A stretch of DNA of 64,000 nt from Margaritifera margaritifera (GCA_029931535.1 JAQPZY010001688.1:930001-994000); one strand, 5' to 3'; positions 1 to 11,206 are shown, numbered from the stretch's first letter. Made by a program: numbers and translations. Notes: generated from the sequence alone by a model not told the origin.

Positions 1-75
1 TTAGGACCAACTAGACATCATAAGAAGTCTTTTGCTGAAGCACAATGTTGATATAACCAGCCATCTAGAAGTAAC
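1..75 (+). repeat. Fragment of modular repeat family A
   Basis: The phrase TTAGGACCAACTAGACATCA and the following 'aagaagtcttttg' recur near 4410, 58950 and 59520, inside longer copies of the family called A here. Only part of one core unit is present because the window begins inside it. Confidence 0.7.
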
Positions 76-109
76 CATACTAAGCCATGGGAAAGGTCTC
101 TCTTGAGGA

Positions 110-601
110 GGATGTGAATCACAAGGGAACAAAGAACATGAAAACTCTACCAACTTCAAGGATATTAAGGCAACATTTGTGGCGCAATTGCTGACTATCA
201 TAAAAGACAACCATGTGCCAGACTCTTTGATAATTAATTGCGATCACTTCTCCTTTAGCTGTGATCAGAAGGGGGTAGCAATCTTTGATGTTTTCAAAGC
301 ACATCACAGAGAGGCTGCCATCACATTTGAACGAAAACAGCATCATACAACTGTATATGCCAGATACCTGAACGTACAACTCTATCTGGTAACTTCTACA
401 AGGATGAACTCAAATCATGCTTTCATGAGTGGTATTCGACACAGGTGATCTCTCAAATAAATGAATGGAGAGACAGTGGAGATGAACTCTCAGATAAGGT
501 CTCATCCGACCTGAAAACATATACCTTTAAGTCAATTCACACAAAGTGGTTTATCTCTACACATGACAAAGTATCACATCGGACTGACATGATTGGAATG
601 G
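110..601 (+). pseudogene. pogo/Tigger-like DDE transposase, C-terminal fragment
   Basis: This is the degraded C-terminal half of a transposase of the pogo/Tigger (DDE_1) type, which would cut and paste DNA in the nucleus. In the first frame, 'SLIINCDHFS' resembles the NWDQT block that holds the first catalytic Asp, and 'GVAIFDVFKAHH' resembles the second Asp block (family form close to liwDvFkaq). The reading then shifts frame around 350-390. From about 388 to 601 the new frame is open and holds 'CFHEWYSTQV', 'SSDLKTYTFKSIHTKWF' and 'HRTDMIGM', which match the order of the family C-terminus. The QPLD block with the third Asp is not recognisable. The frame continues after the hAT insertion at 1680-1708. 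There is no start codon or upstream half. The assignment rests on motif recognition only. Confidence 0.55.
594..601 (+). repeat. 8-bp target duplication, left copy
   Basis: TGGAATGG sits immediately before the hAT element and recurs exactly at 1672-1679 immediately after it. An 8-bp duplication is the hAT signature. Confidence 0.85.
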
Positions 602-1671
602 CATACCTGCCATAGCATGATGTGTCATGCAAAAAACACAATATTTTACTCACAAATCCCCTGACACGGTCGTGTTTCGAAAAACACAATTTTCAATAAT
701 CTTAGAAAAAAATAAAAAATAAATAGAGATATATTATTTGACCACCACTATTCATGTCCCTAGCATGTAGTTTGTATTATAAACAGTAAACAGTCCTCCT
801 TAGAGCCCATTGAAAACCATCCTCGGGACAGTTTATACAACAGATTATCATAGAGGCAATTAAAAGGAAAGGAGGTAATACATAAACAACCATGGAAGGT
901 AAAATGTAGAAATGCAGATGTGATTCAATAAAGGATGAACCATCTGCAAAGCGAGCAAAGCCCAGATAAACTAAATTTATTTTTTGCACACACTGCAAAT
1001 ACCATATTGACATCAGTCATTCTAGAGTGTATGACATCCGTTGACATAGCAAAATCACCAAGCATATTTGACACTCCCTAGAAGCAATGCAGATGCATAA
1101 AGATCATTATCTATGCTGAGAAAAATTCAACAAGATCTTTGGGGAAGTTTGAATAACAGTAACATCTAGTCTCTAGTGAGTGCAAAGATGAACACAAATG
1201 ACACCTACATTACTTTCAAACCATACCCCCACCCCCATCACCCACTTAACTATTGAGAGTAGCAAAGACAGCATCTAATTAAGAATATATTCCACTGTCC
1301 AATGGATTTTAAAGACAGAAACTTGGTATATTTTGTATTTACTTAATATCTGTCTGGTTGTGATTATGTGAATGTTAGCACATGTGTGTATGTGTGTGGT
1401 GACCTGATGGTATTGGGCAATGCTAAATCTACCAACTATTTTTTGTTTGTAAGTCACAGTATTAAATGCTTCAAAGAGAACACGTTATTTTCTTTTTTTA
1501 ATCGAATTTGAATTTCCAGTAATTTTCTATAAGCTTGTATGAAAAGATCACTTATTCTCAATTGGATGACATCGCATTTTGGGGTCATGTGCACTGACCC
1601 CCTTTGGGACCTCAAAACACACTTTTTGCATCTTTAAAATCTTAAAACACTGTCTGGGACTATGGCAGGTA
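602..1671 (+). mobile_element. Non-autonomous hAT transposon, copy A1
   Basis: The element begins CATACCTGCCATAG and ends CTATGGCAGGTA, so the termini are inverted repeats, and it is flanked by the perfect 8-bp duplication TGGAATGG. Removing the element plus one duplication rejoins the pogo reading frame across the junction, which fixes both boundaries. The interior is a deletion derivative of a longer relative at 33143: around 920-980 it keeps traces of a BED-finger-like N-terminus, and around 1115-1190 a piece matching the C-terminal 'LRKI.QDL.GSLNN' block, with a stop in it. It cannot encode a transposase. The right end carries a short inverted motif, GGGGTCATGTGCACTGACCCC. Confidence 0.85.
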
Positions 1672-1679
1672 TGGAATGG
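1672..1679 (+). repeat. 8-bp target duplication, right copy
   Basis: Exact copy of TGGAATGG at 594-601. Confidence 0.85.
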
Positions 1680-1708
1680 GCTTTGAGAAAGTGGGACTGA
1701 TCGGCTGA
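1680..1708 (+). pseudogene. Last codons of the interrupted pogo-like transposase
   Basis: Joined in frame to position 601, this reads GFEKVGLIG followed by TGA at 1706-1708. It resembles the NGFRKAGI block that closes many pogo-like DDE domains. The stop lies where the minisatellite begins. Confidence 0.5.
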
Positions 1709-2538
1709 TTGTTTATTCCATACATTATGTTGAATATTTTCATGGATTGTTTATTCCATACATTATGTTGAATATTTTCATTGATCGTTTATTCCATACA
1801 TTATGTTGAATATTTTCATTGATCGTTTATTCCATACATTATGTTGAATATTTTCATGGATTGTTTATTCCATACATTATGTTGAATATTTTCATGGATC
1901 GTTTATTCCATACATTATGTTGAATATTTTCATGGATTGTTTATTCTATACATTATGTTGAATATTTTCATGGATTGTTTATTCTATACATTATGTTGAA
2001 TATTTTCATGGATCGTTTATTCCATATATTATGTTGAATATTTTCATGGATTGTTTATTCTATACATTATGTTGAATATTTTCATGGATTGTTTATTCTA
2101 TACATTATGTTGAATATTTTCATGGATTGTTTATTCTATACATTATGTTGAATATTTTCATGGATTGTTTATTCTATACATTATGTTGAATATTTTCATG
2201 GATTGTTTATTTCATACATTATGTTGAATATTTTCATGGATCGTTTATTCTATACATTATGTTGAATATTTTCATTGATCGTTTATTCCATACATTATGT
2301 TGAATATTTTCATGGATTGTTTATTCCATACATTATGTTGAATATTTTCATGGATCGTTTATTCCATACATTATGTTGAATATTTTCATGGATTGTTTAT
2401 TCTATACATTATGTTGAATATTTTCATGGATTGTTTATTCTATACATTATGTTGAATATTTTCATGGATCGTTTATTCCATATATTATGTTGAATATTTT
2501 CATGGATCGTTTATTCTATACATTATGTTGAATATTTT
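1708..2538. repeat. 38-bp minisatellite, about 22 copies
   Basis: The unit runs from 'attgtttattccatacatta' to 'ttgaatattttcatgg' and repeats about 22 times with few variants (attg/atcg, ccat/ctat, catgg/cattg). The variants are interspersed, which suggests unequal exchange or conversion. No coding frame persists. Confidence 0.97.
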
Positions 2539-2877
2539 GCTTAAATAAAGGTGCAAATAGTGCTTGACATTTTATTTTCCTTAACTTCAATACTCTCACA
2601 ATTCTCAAACGTTTCAAATTTTATTCTCTTGCATCAAGTTTTAGTGAGTATTCAGTATTATAAATGGATAAATGGATGCTTTGGGAAGTAAAGAAAGACA
2701 CAAACCATGAGTAAATGAGCAATAGCATCAGACAGAGTCATTACACTGGCACTGAGCTTACATGTTCATGAAATTTTGCATTCAGATTAAATCGTAATCA
2801 ATCAATTTTGTTGTTCGTAATCATTCATATACGTATCCTAATATATATTTCTCAGTACAATACATAGTCTTGGTATT
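2539..2877. other. Unassigned AT-rich DNA
   Basis: I see no gene, repeat or structured element here. Confidence 0.6.
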
Positions 2878-3035
2878 AAAATAAACAACAAAATAGAGAA
2901 GAAACGAGAAAAAACAAAATAGAGAAGAAATGATAAAACAACAAAATAGAGAAGAAACGAGAAACAAAAAAATAGAGAAGAAACGATAAAACAACAAAAT
3001 AGAGAAGAAACAAGAAACAAAACGAGAAACTGGTG
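2878..3035. repeat. A/G-rich low-complexity array, about 28 bp period
   Basis: About five imperfect copies of 'aaaatagagaagaaacgag' with variable A-rich joints. The strand asymmetry is nearly complete. The small ORFs on the minus strand are a by-product. Confidence 0.85.
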
Positions 3036-3081
3036 ATGCCTTACCATTACATACTGTGGTGGGGTGGATATCACTGAATAT

Positions 3082-3096
3082 GGGGGGGGGGGGGGG
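3082..3096 (+). repeat. G15 homopolymer
   Basis: Fifteen consecutive G residues. The length may be unreliable in the assembly. Confidence 0.95.
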
Positions 3097-3839
3097 CATG
3101 TCGGCTTGGTTCATATTTCATTGAGACTTTAAATTTGTAGTCTATCTTACCATGACATGAAAACTGGTATCCCCCAAACTTAAAGTGATTCACAGTAACT
3201 GACAAGTATTGTACATAGAGCTAGTTAAAAAGGTCACTTATCATGCACACTCACACAAGATGTGCTTTTTAAAATTAAAATGTGTTTAATAGATCCATTT
3301 ATGAAATGTGTTTTTGATAATAATCTGTAAATATAAGATTTGAAAGAATTATATATCTCCTTAGGAAGTATAAACACTTTTTTGTCTAATATGTATGTTT
3401 ATATTGTTATCTTGGTTAAAATATCACCCATATAATTGGAATGCAGATTCAGTACTCCGATTAGTATACAGTGAAATTTTACTTGTATTTGCTTATATTT
3501 AATATCTGACCTGGTTTGAGAAAGGGAAAATGGATGTCTGATTAATTTCACATTCTACCACTAAATTATTTATCATTTTCCCTAAAAATCTGAAAGGCAT
3601 CTTCTAAAGTTTTTCTTTTCCTTTCTTTGTTCATTTCTTTTTCTTCATTTGTTTCTGAATGTCTAATAAAAACCTGAACTGATATCAAATTTCAATGCAG
3701 ATGAACAAAGTTGTACTTGTGATACACTGTCAATACATCAATAAAAAACTTCCTGAACTGGAGTGTTGCAAATTATCTCCTGCATTGGAAACACAAATCT
3801 GATGCATTGGAAACACAAATCTCCTGCAATTTACACTTT
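3097..3839. other. Unassigned AT-rich DNA
   Basis: No coding or repeat structure seen, apart from a short duplicated phrase, 'gcattggaaacacaaatct', near 3783-3825. Confidence 0.6.
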
Positions 3840-4590
3840 GGACTTGTGACATGAATGAGAATGGTTGCCATGATGAAGGTCAGATCAGCACCATTTTCAG
3901 TCACGACTAGCTACATATTGTTATAGTTTTTTAGTGAAAACACAATATCAATGCAACCATCCTTTCACAAGAAGCAGCCATAAGAAGCTATTCTAGATGG
4001 CCAACAAGGCATCCAGTCTGAAAATGAGATCAGCATCATTTTCATATAGGACCAAGAAGTGTTACATGAAAACCTCATGTCAATACAATCATCTGTTCAT
4101 GAAGATGAAGAGCAGCCATAACAAGATTTTCAAGATAGCCATTATGGTGGTCATGTTGTCCAATCATCACAAATTTCATTTAAGACCATCTACATCTCAC
4201 AATAAGTCTTTTAGTCAAAACCCCATACAACCATTATGTTAGGAAGTACTGATAATATGATTTGGATTCAAGAGCAGTACCATTTTCATTTCAAGACTAT
4301 CTACATGTCATAAGAAGTCTTTTAGTGAAATATGACCATTAGTAGTGATAAGATTTTCAAGATGTCGACTGTAGTGGCCATAGTGATGTCTGAGGCACTA
4401 TTTTCTTTAGGACCAACTAGACCACAGAATAAAACTGTGTACCAAGTTTCACGAATTTCCTGCAAGTAGCTTACAAGAAGTATCAACAACAGACAACTGC
4501 TAATGGATGCTCGATGGATGAATGACAGATGACAGACACAGGACCATCATTTAAGCTCTTCTGGTCTTTGACCAGTTGAGCTAAAAATGA
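3840..4590 (+). repeat. Modular repeat family A, 3' part with hairpin tail
   Basis: Degenerate units of about 150-165 bp share 'caccattttcattta', 'aagaagtcttttag' and 'aagattttcaagat'. The stretch ends at 4545-4590 with a hairpin: CTGGTC and GACCAG flank TTT, inside an outer AGCTC/GAGCT pair, followed by an A-run. A constant tail after a tandem core recalls the 'pearl' elements of bivalves. That link is inference. Confidence 0.75.
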
Positions 4591-4699
4591 TGATATCAGT
4601 ATATTAATTACCATAATAACATAATAGTCATGTGATAAAAAACTAACTTAAAGTTAGAAATCTGACCACATATCCTAACTAGAATTCTGTGTTTGTAAA

Positions 4700-4975
4700 A
4701 CACACATCTCCACACTCCCCCATTTTGACCCCCCCACACTTTAGTTTCAGCATCTTGGGTTGCATCCCTGATGGTAAGAACATACCCAGAGGCAAATGTC
4801 AGTTGGGTATGTACAGTCGTCTTTTCATGCCCAGTAAGTATGTACATGGTTATAGGAAGGGGATCTCAACAGTTTTCAAGCTATGGCCCAGGGACCAAGT
4901 CCCTTTTTGGAAAGGAGTGGGGTGTGGTAAGGCTGGACCCCCAGGGTCAATATCAGTTGCATACTGTGATTTCAT
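4700..4975 (+). repeat. Modular repeat family D copy
   Basis: Shares 'catgcccagtaagtatgtac', 'ggttatagg' and 'cccagggacc' with copies at 6180-6770, 11395-12125 (inverted), 23325-23460 and 25610-25890. The 115-codon ORF across it has no recognisable domain and is probably chance. Confidence 0.7.
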
Positions 4976-5826
4976 TTATTTTCTTGGGTATCAATTTATA
5001 AAAAAATCCAACAACACCAAGGCAAGCAGTAACTGAAACAGATATATATGATCTTTTACTTAAACGACTGTCCATAAAGAAGTACCATCACTACATTCTG
5101 ATGACCATGGATAATATTATCATTCCATATGTGAATGAAACACACGACCAACTGCCCCCTTCACAATACAGTCAGCAGGCTGTGGCAACCTTTGATGTGC
5201 AGTGGAGGAAAGCAGCTCACAACAAAATGTCCAAGGTATCAGTCATAACTACAGTATCTATGGTTTTGAGAAAGCTAGACTTTTGTAATTTTGCAATTTC
5301 TGGATTATTTATGTGACAAAATGTTTTTGTATGTACCAGTAGGCTTGACTGACATGATGTTTATTCAGTGGTTTTGTCCAAAAATCAGTGAAGTGTGAGC
5401 TACTGTGCTTCAAGGAATAGTTTTAGTATCCTTTTTGATTACAAGTGCATGGATAAAATGAGATGCACTTTAAGGCAGATTTAAATTTTAACTTGAAATT
5501 TTTTTATCTGTAATCTGAAACATACACATTTACATTTACCTATGTTTTTTATGTAGAGTATTCATTGAGATGTCACATGACTATGATTAAATTTTAAATC
5601 ACAGAGAATTGCAGAGAATAAAGTGCAGTTTTGTCATACAATTATTTTTGACAGCAGTTTCACTTCGATGATGGATCAATGTAAATTAGTATTAAATCTA
5701 ATTTTTGTATATCATTTCATTATTCTTTCTTTCATTTTTGGTAAAGCTAATACTTTCTCTTTCCCTCTATCCTTACTGATCTGAAGACACATATAGATTT
5801 AAAGGGACATATCAGATACTGTATAC
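4976..5826. other. Unassigned DNA
   Basis: I find no gene or repeat that I can support. Positions 5819-5826 form the left target duplication of the following MITE. Confidence 0.55.
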
Positions 5827-5994
5827 CAGGGGTCCCCAACCTTTTTGTGCCTATGAGCACATTTGTGAATTTATGAGAGAGTGGTGGGCACCAACCAATT
5901 AACTTGCCCCATTTTTTATATTTTTTATTATTCATTATAACCTTTTCCGTGGGCACACAAAAAACCTTGGCGGGCGCCGCGTTGGGGACCAATG
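5827..5994. mobile_element. 168-bp hAT MITE (Charlie-like termini)
   Basis: Starts CAGGGGTCCCCAACC and ends GTTGGGGACCAATG, imperfect inverted termini of the form widely seen in hAT/Charlie elements. The flanks CTGTATAC (5819-5826) and CTTTATAC (5995-6002) are an 8-bp duplication with one mismatch. There is no coding content. Confidence 0.85.
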
Positions 5995-6179
5995 CTTTAT
6001 ACATACATACACATGTGACCTGAAACAATATTAAGTGCTTTATAATTCTTTTCTTTTTAAAATGGGTTAAAAAAATTTTTAAAAACACATACAGAAGATA
6101 ATATTTTATTACACTAATAAATTAGAATTATCAAATAGCTAAGCATCAGTATCAGTAAATAAATGAAGGGGTGGGCTGC

Positions 6180-6770
6180 ATGACATTTGGCAATTTTTTC
6201 AAAGGGTCTTTAATTTCGTGGTCTGCAGCAACCACGAAATCCATGATAATTGGCACCACACAAAAAATAGTGAAACAACAGTATGTAAATTTGTCTTTTC
6301 ATGTCCAGTATGTGTTTTTATGCGGATCTCAATTGTTTCCAAGTTATGACCTAGGAATTAAGTCTTTGTGAGTAGGGGTGAACTCCATTGTCAATGTCAG
6401 CTGCATGTACAAATTTGTCCTTTCTTGCCCTGTAAGAGTATATATACTTATAGGGTGAGAATCTCAATAGTTTCTATGTATTACCCAGGGGCTTGGTTCC
6501 TGAAAGGAGAGAAAGACATACCCCAGGCCATAACCTAGATAAATTTCTTGACACTTGAATCATTGATGACATATGCTAGTTCTCAGGCATGGCGACATAC
6601 AACTCCCAGAGTTATTTGAAATTTATGTTAAATCACCTCTATCCCCCTCCAGCCCCACCACAAGATGCACGATTAAGATTCCAATAGGACTATCATCAAC
6701 TCAAGTTTCATGTGTCTAGCTCTGACAGTGTGGGAAGAGTTCAAGGACATTATACACTACATGTACATAC
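6180..6770 (+). repeat. Modular repeat family D, long copy
   Basis: Collinear with the inverse of 11395-11800, sharing phrases such as 'gttatttgaaatttatgt', 'atgtgtctagct' and 'gttcaaggacat'. A perfect 10-bp hairpin (ATTTCGTGGT at 6213-6222 with ACCACGAAAT at 6231-6240) lies near its left edge. Nothing in it looks coding. Confidence 0.75.
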
Positions 6771-6802
6771 ACACGGACAATAAAAGTGTGAGGCTGGCTT
6801 AT

Positions 6803-7005
6803 GAATGGAAATGCTCCAATAAATAAAGAATGGAAATGCTCCAATAAATAAAGAATGGAAATGCTCCAATAAATAAAGAATGGAAATGCTCCAATAAATA
6901 AAGAATGGAAATGCTCCAATAAATAAAGAATGGAAATGCTCCAATAAATAAAGAATGGAAATGCTCCAATAAATAAAGAATGGAAATGCTCCAATAAATA
7001 AAGAA
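6803..7005. repeat. 25-bp minisatellite, about 8 copies
   Basis: Near-identical units of 'gaatggaaatgctccaataa' plus 'ataaa'. Since 25 is not a multiple of 3, the open minus-strand frames cycle through all phases and are not evidence of a gene. Confidence 0.97.
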
Positions 7006-7008
7006 TTG

Positions 7009-7487
7009 ACTAGTCTTGGCCTGCCATTACTTTATCTGCATTGTGAATTTGCAAATATCAGTCTGGTGAAAATACACTAAAAAGTGCAGATTGTTTATAT
7101 CTAGTGAATAGATTTTTATCTCATTCCTGAGAAAGTGTTGACATCATGGAGATTATTACATCATAAAGTGCATTACATCAAAAATAACATTTGTCTAACA
7201 TACAACTAAGAAACTGATCTTACAACATTCTTCCTGAATGATTCTAATTTTAACCATGTTCACCTTTAAGGTGTGATATAGTATGTGTGATATAGTATGC
7301 TTTGTTTTTCATAATTACTGTTAATTTAACTTGTCTTAGTCAACACTCACAGCACCATCTAGTGCCCCAAATTGTTTTCATTTCACTTTGCTTTCTTTTC
7401 CCAGGCCAAGGTTTAGCTTACCATGGCATAGCAATGAAAGTTGAAGTGGGCCAGATAAATGACTAAGAAATGGCCAAAACTTTGTAA
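7009..7487. other. Unassigned AT-rich DNA
   Basis: No supported feature seen. Confidence 0.55.
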
Positions 7488-7502
7488 GGGGGGGGGGGGG
7501 GG
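7488..7502 (+). repeat. G15 homopolymer
   Basis: Fifteen consecutive G residues. Confidence 0.95.
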
Positions 7503-7699
7503 AGAGTAGAAAGACGGTACTCTAGAAATCTGTATTAGAATAATAAGATTTCTCCAATGGCCATAAATTGCCTGGATGATGAAAACTGACCAGGAAGTTG
7601 ATAAGAGAAGGAAGTTACATGTCCTACTAGGAATCAGTTTTTGCTCTTGTATAACACATACCAAACAGTGAGCAGCATAGATCCAGATTAGCTATCACA

Positions 7700-7998
7700 T
7701 AATATATGTATGTATGTATGTATGTAAGTAGTTATGTATGTATGTATGTATGTATGTATGTATGTATGTATGTATGTATGTATGTATGTATGTATGTATG
7801 CATGCATGCATGCATGCATCCATGCATGCATGCATGCATGCATGCATGTATGTATGTATGTATGTATGTATGTATGTATGTATGTATGTATGTATGTATG
7901 TATGCGTGTATATGTGTGTGTGTGTGTTTGTATGTATGTATGTATGTATGTATGTATGTATGTATGTATGTATGTATGTATGTATGTATGTACGTATG
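7700..7998. repeat. (TATG)n/(CATG)n microsatellite, about 300 bp
   Basis: Almost pure tetranucleotide repeat with a central CATG block (7798-7848) and a short TG stretch near 7912-7928. It is followed by 'tggcttaatgtcacattagt', which resembles the body of the (CATA)-tailed repeat seen near 20070 and 39610, so the array probably grew from that repeat's tail. Confidence 0.97.
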
Positions 7999-8094
7999 TG
8001 GCTTAATGTCACATTAGTACAACCCTAGCTATAAAATGCTGAGTAAATTTAGGTATTCCAAAAAAGGCACACACAGAACAAAGCCAAAAATGGG

Positions 8095-8375
8095 TACAAT
8101 CCTTCAAATATCAAGTCCAATTTTGATAAAAACCACAATCTTTAAAAAAAAGTCTGATTTTTATATAAAGCACAATCTTTAAAAATTAGGCCAATTTTTT
8201 TTATATAAACCACAATCTTTAAAAAAAAGTCCAATTTTTTATATAAACCACTCTTAAAAAAGTCACATTTTTTACATAAACCACACTCTTAAAAAAAGTC
8301 AATTTTTTTATATAAACCACAATCTTAAAAACAAAGTCCAATTTTTTATATAAACCACACTCTTAAAGAAAAAGT
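8095..8375. repeat. About 38-bp A/T-rich tandem array, 7 copies
   Basis: Degenerate units containing 'ataaaccacaatctttaaaa' and 'agtccaattttttatat'. Confidence 0.9.
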
Positions 8376-8389
8376 CCAAGACCTTCACA

Positions 8390-8682
8390 GCTGGAAGATT
8401 ATCACAGGACACACTGCAGGAAAAGTACATTGCCACCATTAGTTGCCTCTTACAATATACAGGAGGTACTGACATACAGTACTCCCTCATTATAACACTG
8501 TCCATAGGAGCAATTGAGTATACAGCTTATAGTGAAACCACATTATAATGTAGTACATGACTCATATAATTTCACTATCTCTTAATGAAATATGATCCAT
8601 GACCTGATTCACCTTATAACACAAATTGTGTTATAATGATGGGCCTTATAGCAAGAGTGTGCTGTAATTACATGTACATTAT
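8390..8682. mobile_element. Foldback family E copy (MITE-like)
   Basis: The segment 8474-8682 opens with 'acagtactccctcattataa' and closes with a related inverse ending in 'gagtgtgctgta', so the ends are imperfect inverted repeats rich in TTATAA. The preceding 80 bp ('cattagttgcctcttacaa') is shared with 10690-10745, so the two copies share their flank. The CAGTnnnCCCTC terminus recalls pogo/Tigger MITEs, by inference. Confidence 0.65.
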
Positions 8683-9108
8683 CATGACAGCCAATCCATA
8701 TCTATGTTTACAGTGCTATACTTCCACAATTTAATGGATGACTTCATAGCTTTGACATAATAAAGTAATGACTATGTTATCTTGAGGTATAAAGTTGCCA
8801 TAAATTTGACACTTAAGCAAACATAATTACAACATACATAGGACTAGAATATTCCAACTAAGGAACTGAATTATCAACAGCTGTCAATTAATTACTGCTA
8901 ATTTTGTGATCCTGGTGAACTGCTGACCAATTATATTGCAAGCCACCTAACAGTTGTTACACAATCAACTCAATACTGATTGTTTGCCCCAGTCCTCACT
9001 GACTGAACTCAGACACCAGGGTATTTCTGCCTACACAACACAAAGTCATCTTGACAATGAGAGAATTTTTCCATTTTCAACTCAAGTTCTGTTAATTATC
9101 TGCAGACA
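8683..9108. other. Unassigned AT-rich DNA
   Basis: No supported feature seen. Confidence 0.5.
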
Positions 9109-9269
9109 CAGTTCTCCTTTGTTATAATGCTGTTCATGGGAGCCATAGTGTACCACCTTATAATGAGACCACCTTATATAATTTTCTACTACTTAATGAA
9201 ATGGGTTCCATGATCATACTTTCCTTGTAACACTGTGTTATAATCAATGGCCTTATTGTAAGGGAGGGC
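9109..9269. repeat. Foldback family E copy leading into a satellite
   Basis: Contains 'ttataatgctgttcatgggagcc' type sequence and 'accaccttatataattt', as in the 8474-8682 copy. It runs straight into the 53-bp array. Confidence 0.65.
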
Positions 9270-10437
9270 TGTACTATAACAGGAACTGTTTTATAATCAA
9301 CAGCTTTATAGTAATGGAGGGCTGTACTATAACAGGAACTGTTTTATAATCAACAGCTTTATAGTAATGGAGGGCTGTACTATAACAGGAACTGTTTTAT
9401 AATCAACAGCTTTATAGTAAGGGAGGGCTGTACTATAACAGGAACTGTTTTATAATCAACAGCTTTATAGTAATGGAGGGCTGTACTATAACAGGAACTG
9501 TATTTTAATCAATGGCCTTAAAGTAAGGGAGTGATGAACTATAACAGGAACTGTATTTTAATCAATGGCCTTAAAGTAAGGGAATGATGAACTATACCAG
9601 GAACTGTATTTTAATCAATGGCCTTAAAGTAAGGGAATGATGAACTATACCAGGAACTGTATTTTAATCAATGGCCTTAAAGTAAGGGAATGATGAACTA
9701 TAAACAGGAACTGTATTTTAATAAATGGCCTTATAGTAAGGGAGTGCTGTACTATAACAGGAACTGTGTTATAATCAATGGCCTCACAGCAAGGGAGTGC
9801 TGTACTATAACAAGAACTGTGTTATAATCAATGGCCTTAAAGTAAGGGAGTGCTGTACTATAACAAAAACTGTGTTATAATCAATGGCCTTAAAGTAAGG
9901 GAGTGCTGTACTTTAACAAGAACTGTGTTATAATCAATGGCCTTAAAGTAAGGGAGTGCTGTACTATAACAAGAACTGTGTTATAATCAACAGCTTTATA
10001 GTAAGGGAGTGCTGTACTAAAACAGGAAATGTGTTATAATCAATGACCTTATAGTAAGGGAGTGATGAACTATAACAGGAACTGTGTTATAATCAATGGC
10101 CTTAAAGTAAGGGAGTGCTGTACTATAACAAGAACTGTGTTATAATCAATGGCCTTAAAGTAAGGGAGTGCTGTACTATAACAAGAACTCTGTTATAATC
10201 AACAGCTTTATAGTAAGGGAGTGCTGTACTAAAACAGGAAATGTGTTATAATCAACAGCTTTATAGTAAGGGAGTGCTGTACTATAACAGGAACTGTGTT
10301 ATATTAAAGCAGTGTTGTATTATAACAGGAACTGTGTTATAATCAATGGCTTTATAGTACAGCAATGCTGTACTATAACAGGAACTGTGTTATAATCAGT
10401 GGCTTTATAACAAGGGAGTGCTCTACTATAATTGATA
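9270..10437. repeat. 53-bp satellite derived from family E, about 22 copies
   Basis: The unit contains 'tataacaggaactgtgttat', 'aatcaatggccttaaagtaa' and 'gggagtgctgtac'. The last two are the same as the 3' end of family E (compare 8632-8675). Sub-blocks of variants (aatggaggg, aagggaatg, aagggagtg) are locally homogeneous. Confidence 0.93.
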
Positions 10438-10539
10438 AGTCAGTCAGAACATAGAGCAACCTTTGACTGTTTCTTTTGTAGAACTTTCCAATACCAAACA
10501 GACTAAGGCATTTATCCTTCATGTGAATCTTAACCAACA

Positions 10540-10960
10540 ACATCAATGTATAACAAGAGTCCCCTGACAACCAACAACATCAATGTACAACAAGAGTCCC
10601 TTGAAGGGACTGATGCTCTATTATCTGGCAAGAATTTCCAGAAATTCAAGATAAGACCTTCTCAACAGGAACATCATCACAAGACACATTCCAGGACAAG
10701 CACATTACCTCCATTAGTTGCCTCTTACAACATACAGGAGGTGCTGACATACAGTACTCCATCGCTATAATGATGTTGGGGAGGGGGGCATAAAGTGTAC
10801 TGCCTTATAGCTGAGATCACCTTGTACTGAGGTACATCATACATAATAGTAGTGTTACTTGATAAAACATTATCATGATCATACCTGCCTTATAAAAGGG
10901 ACAGTTATACTGAGGTGCTTTATACTAAGGTAGCACTTTATCATGATCTATGCTGTTCAT
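10540..10960. repeat. Family A head fused to a family E copy
   Basis: Two copies of 'aacaagagtccc' are followed by the family A head hairpin (AGTCCC TTGAA GGGACT) near 10593-10608. From 10690 the sequence follows the 8390-8682 copy of family E, including 'acagtactcc' at 10750. Confidence 0.7.
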
Positions 10961-10992
10961 TTTGCTAATGATTTCAAGTAAACAGAATACCA

Positions 10993-11206
10993 TCTGTACT
11001 TGCTTATAAGTGGAGTCCAACTGCAAACAACAGAGACCCTGATCTGATTGCATAATGTGCTGGCATATCAGGGTCTATGTTGTTTGTTCCACTGATTACT
11101 CTTAACAAACTGTACACAACCATATCTGCTGGTGCATTGTGTGATGGCAGATCTGGGTCTTTGCAGTTTGCAGTTGGACTCGACTTATAAACGAGCATAG
11201 ACAGTA
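10993..11206. mobile_element. Palindromic family P, copy P1
   Basis: Outer ends ('tgtacttgcttataag' and 'cttataaacgagcatagaca') are inverted. Inside are two hairpin segments based on AGACCCTGATCTG/CAGATCAGGGTCT and the CAGATCTGGGTCT form. P1 is more diverged than P7. Confidence 0.85.

Noticed and set aside
4689..5036. 115-codon plus-strand ORF as a gene
   Set aside because: It lies in modular repeat family D, other copies of the family do not keep the frame, and no domain is visible.
5747..6088. 113-codon minus-strand ORF
   Set aside because: It spans the hAT MITE and its target duplications, so it is accidental.
7706..8028. Several 90-105 codon ORFs on both strands
   Set aside because: They are reading frames through a (TATG)n/(CATG)n microsatellite that lacks stops in every phase.
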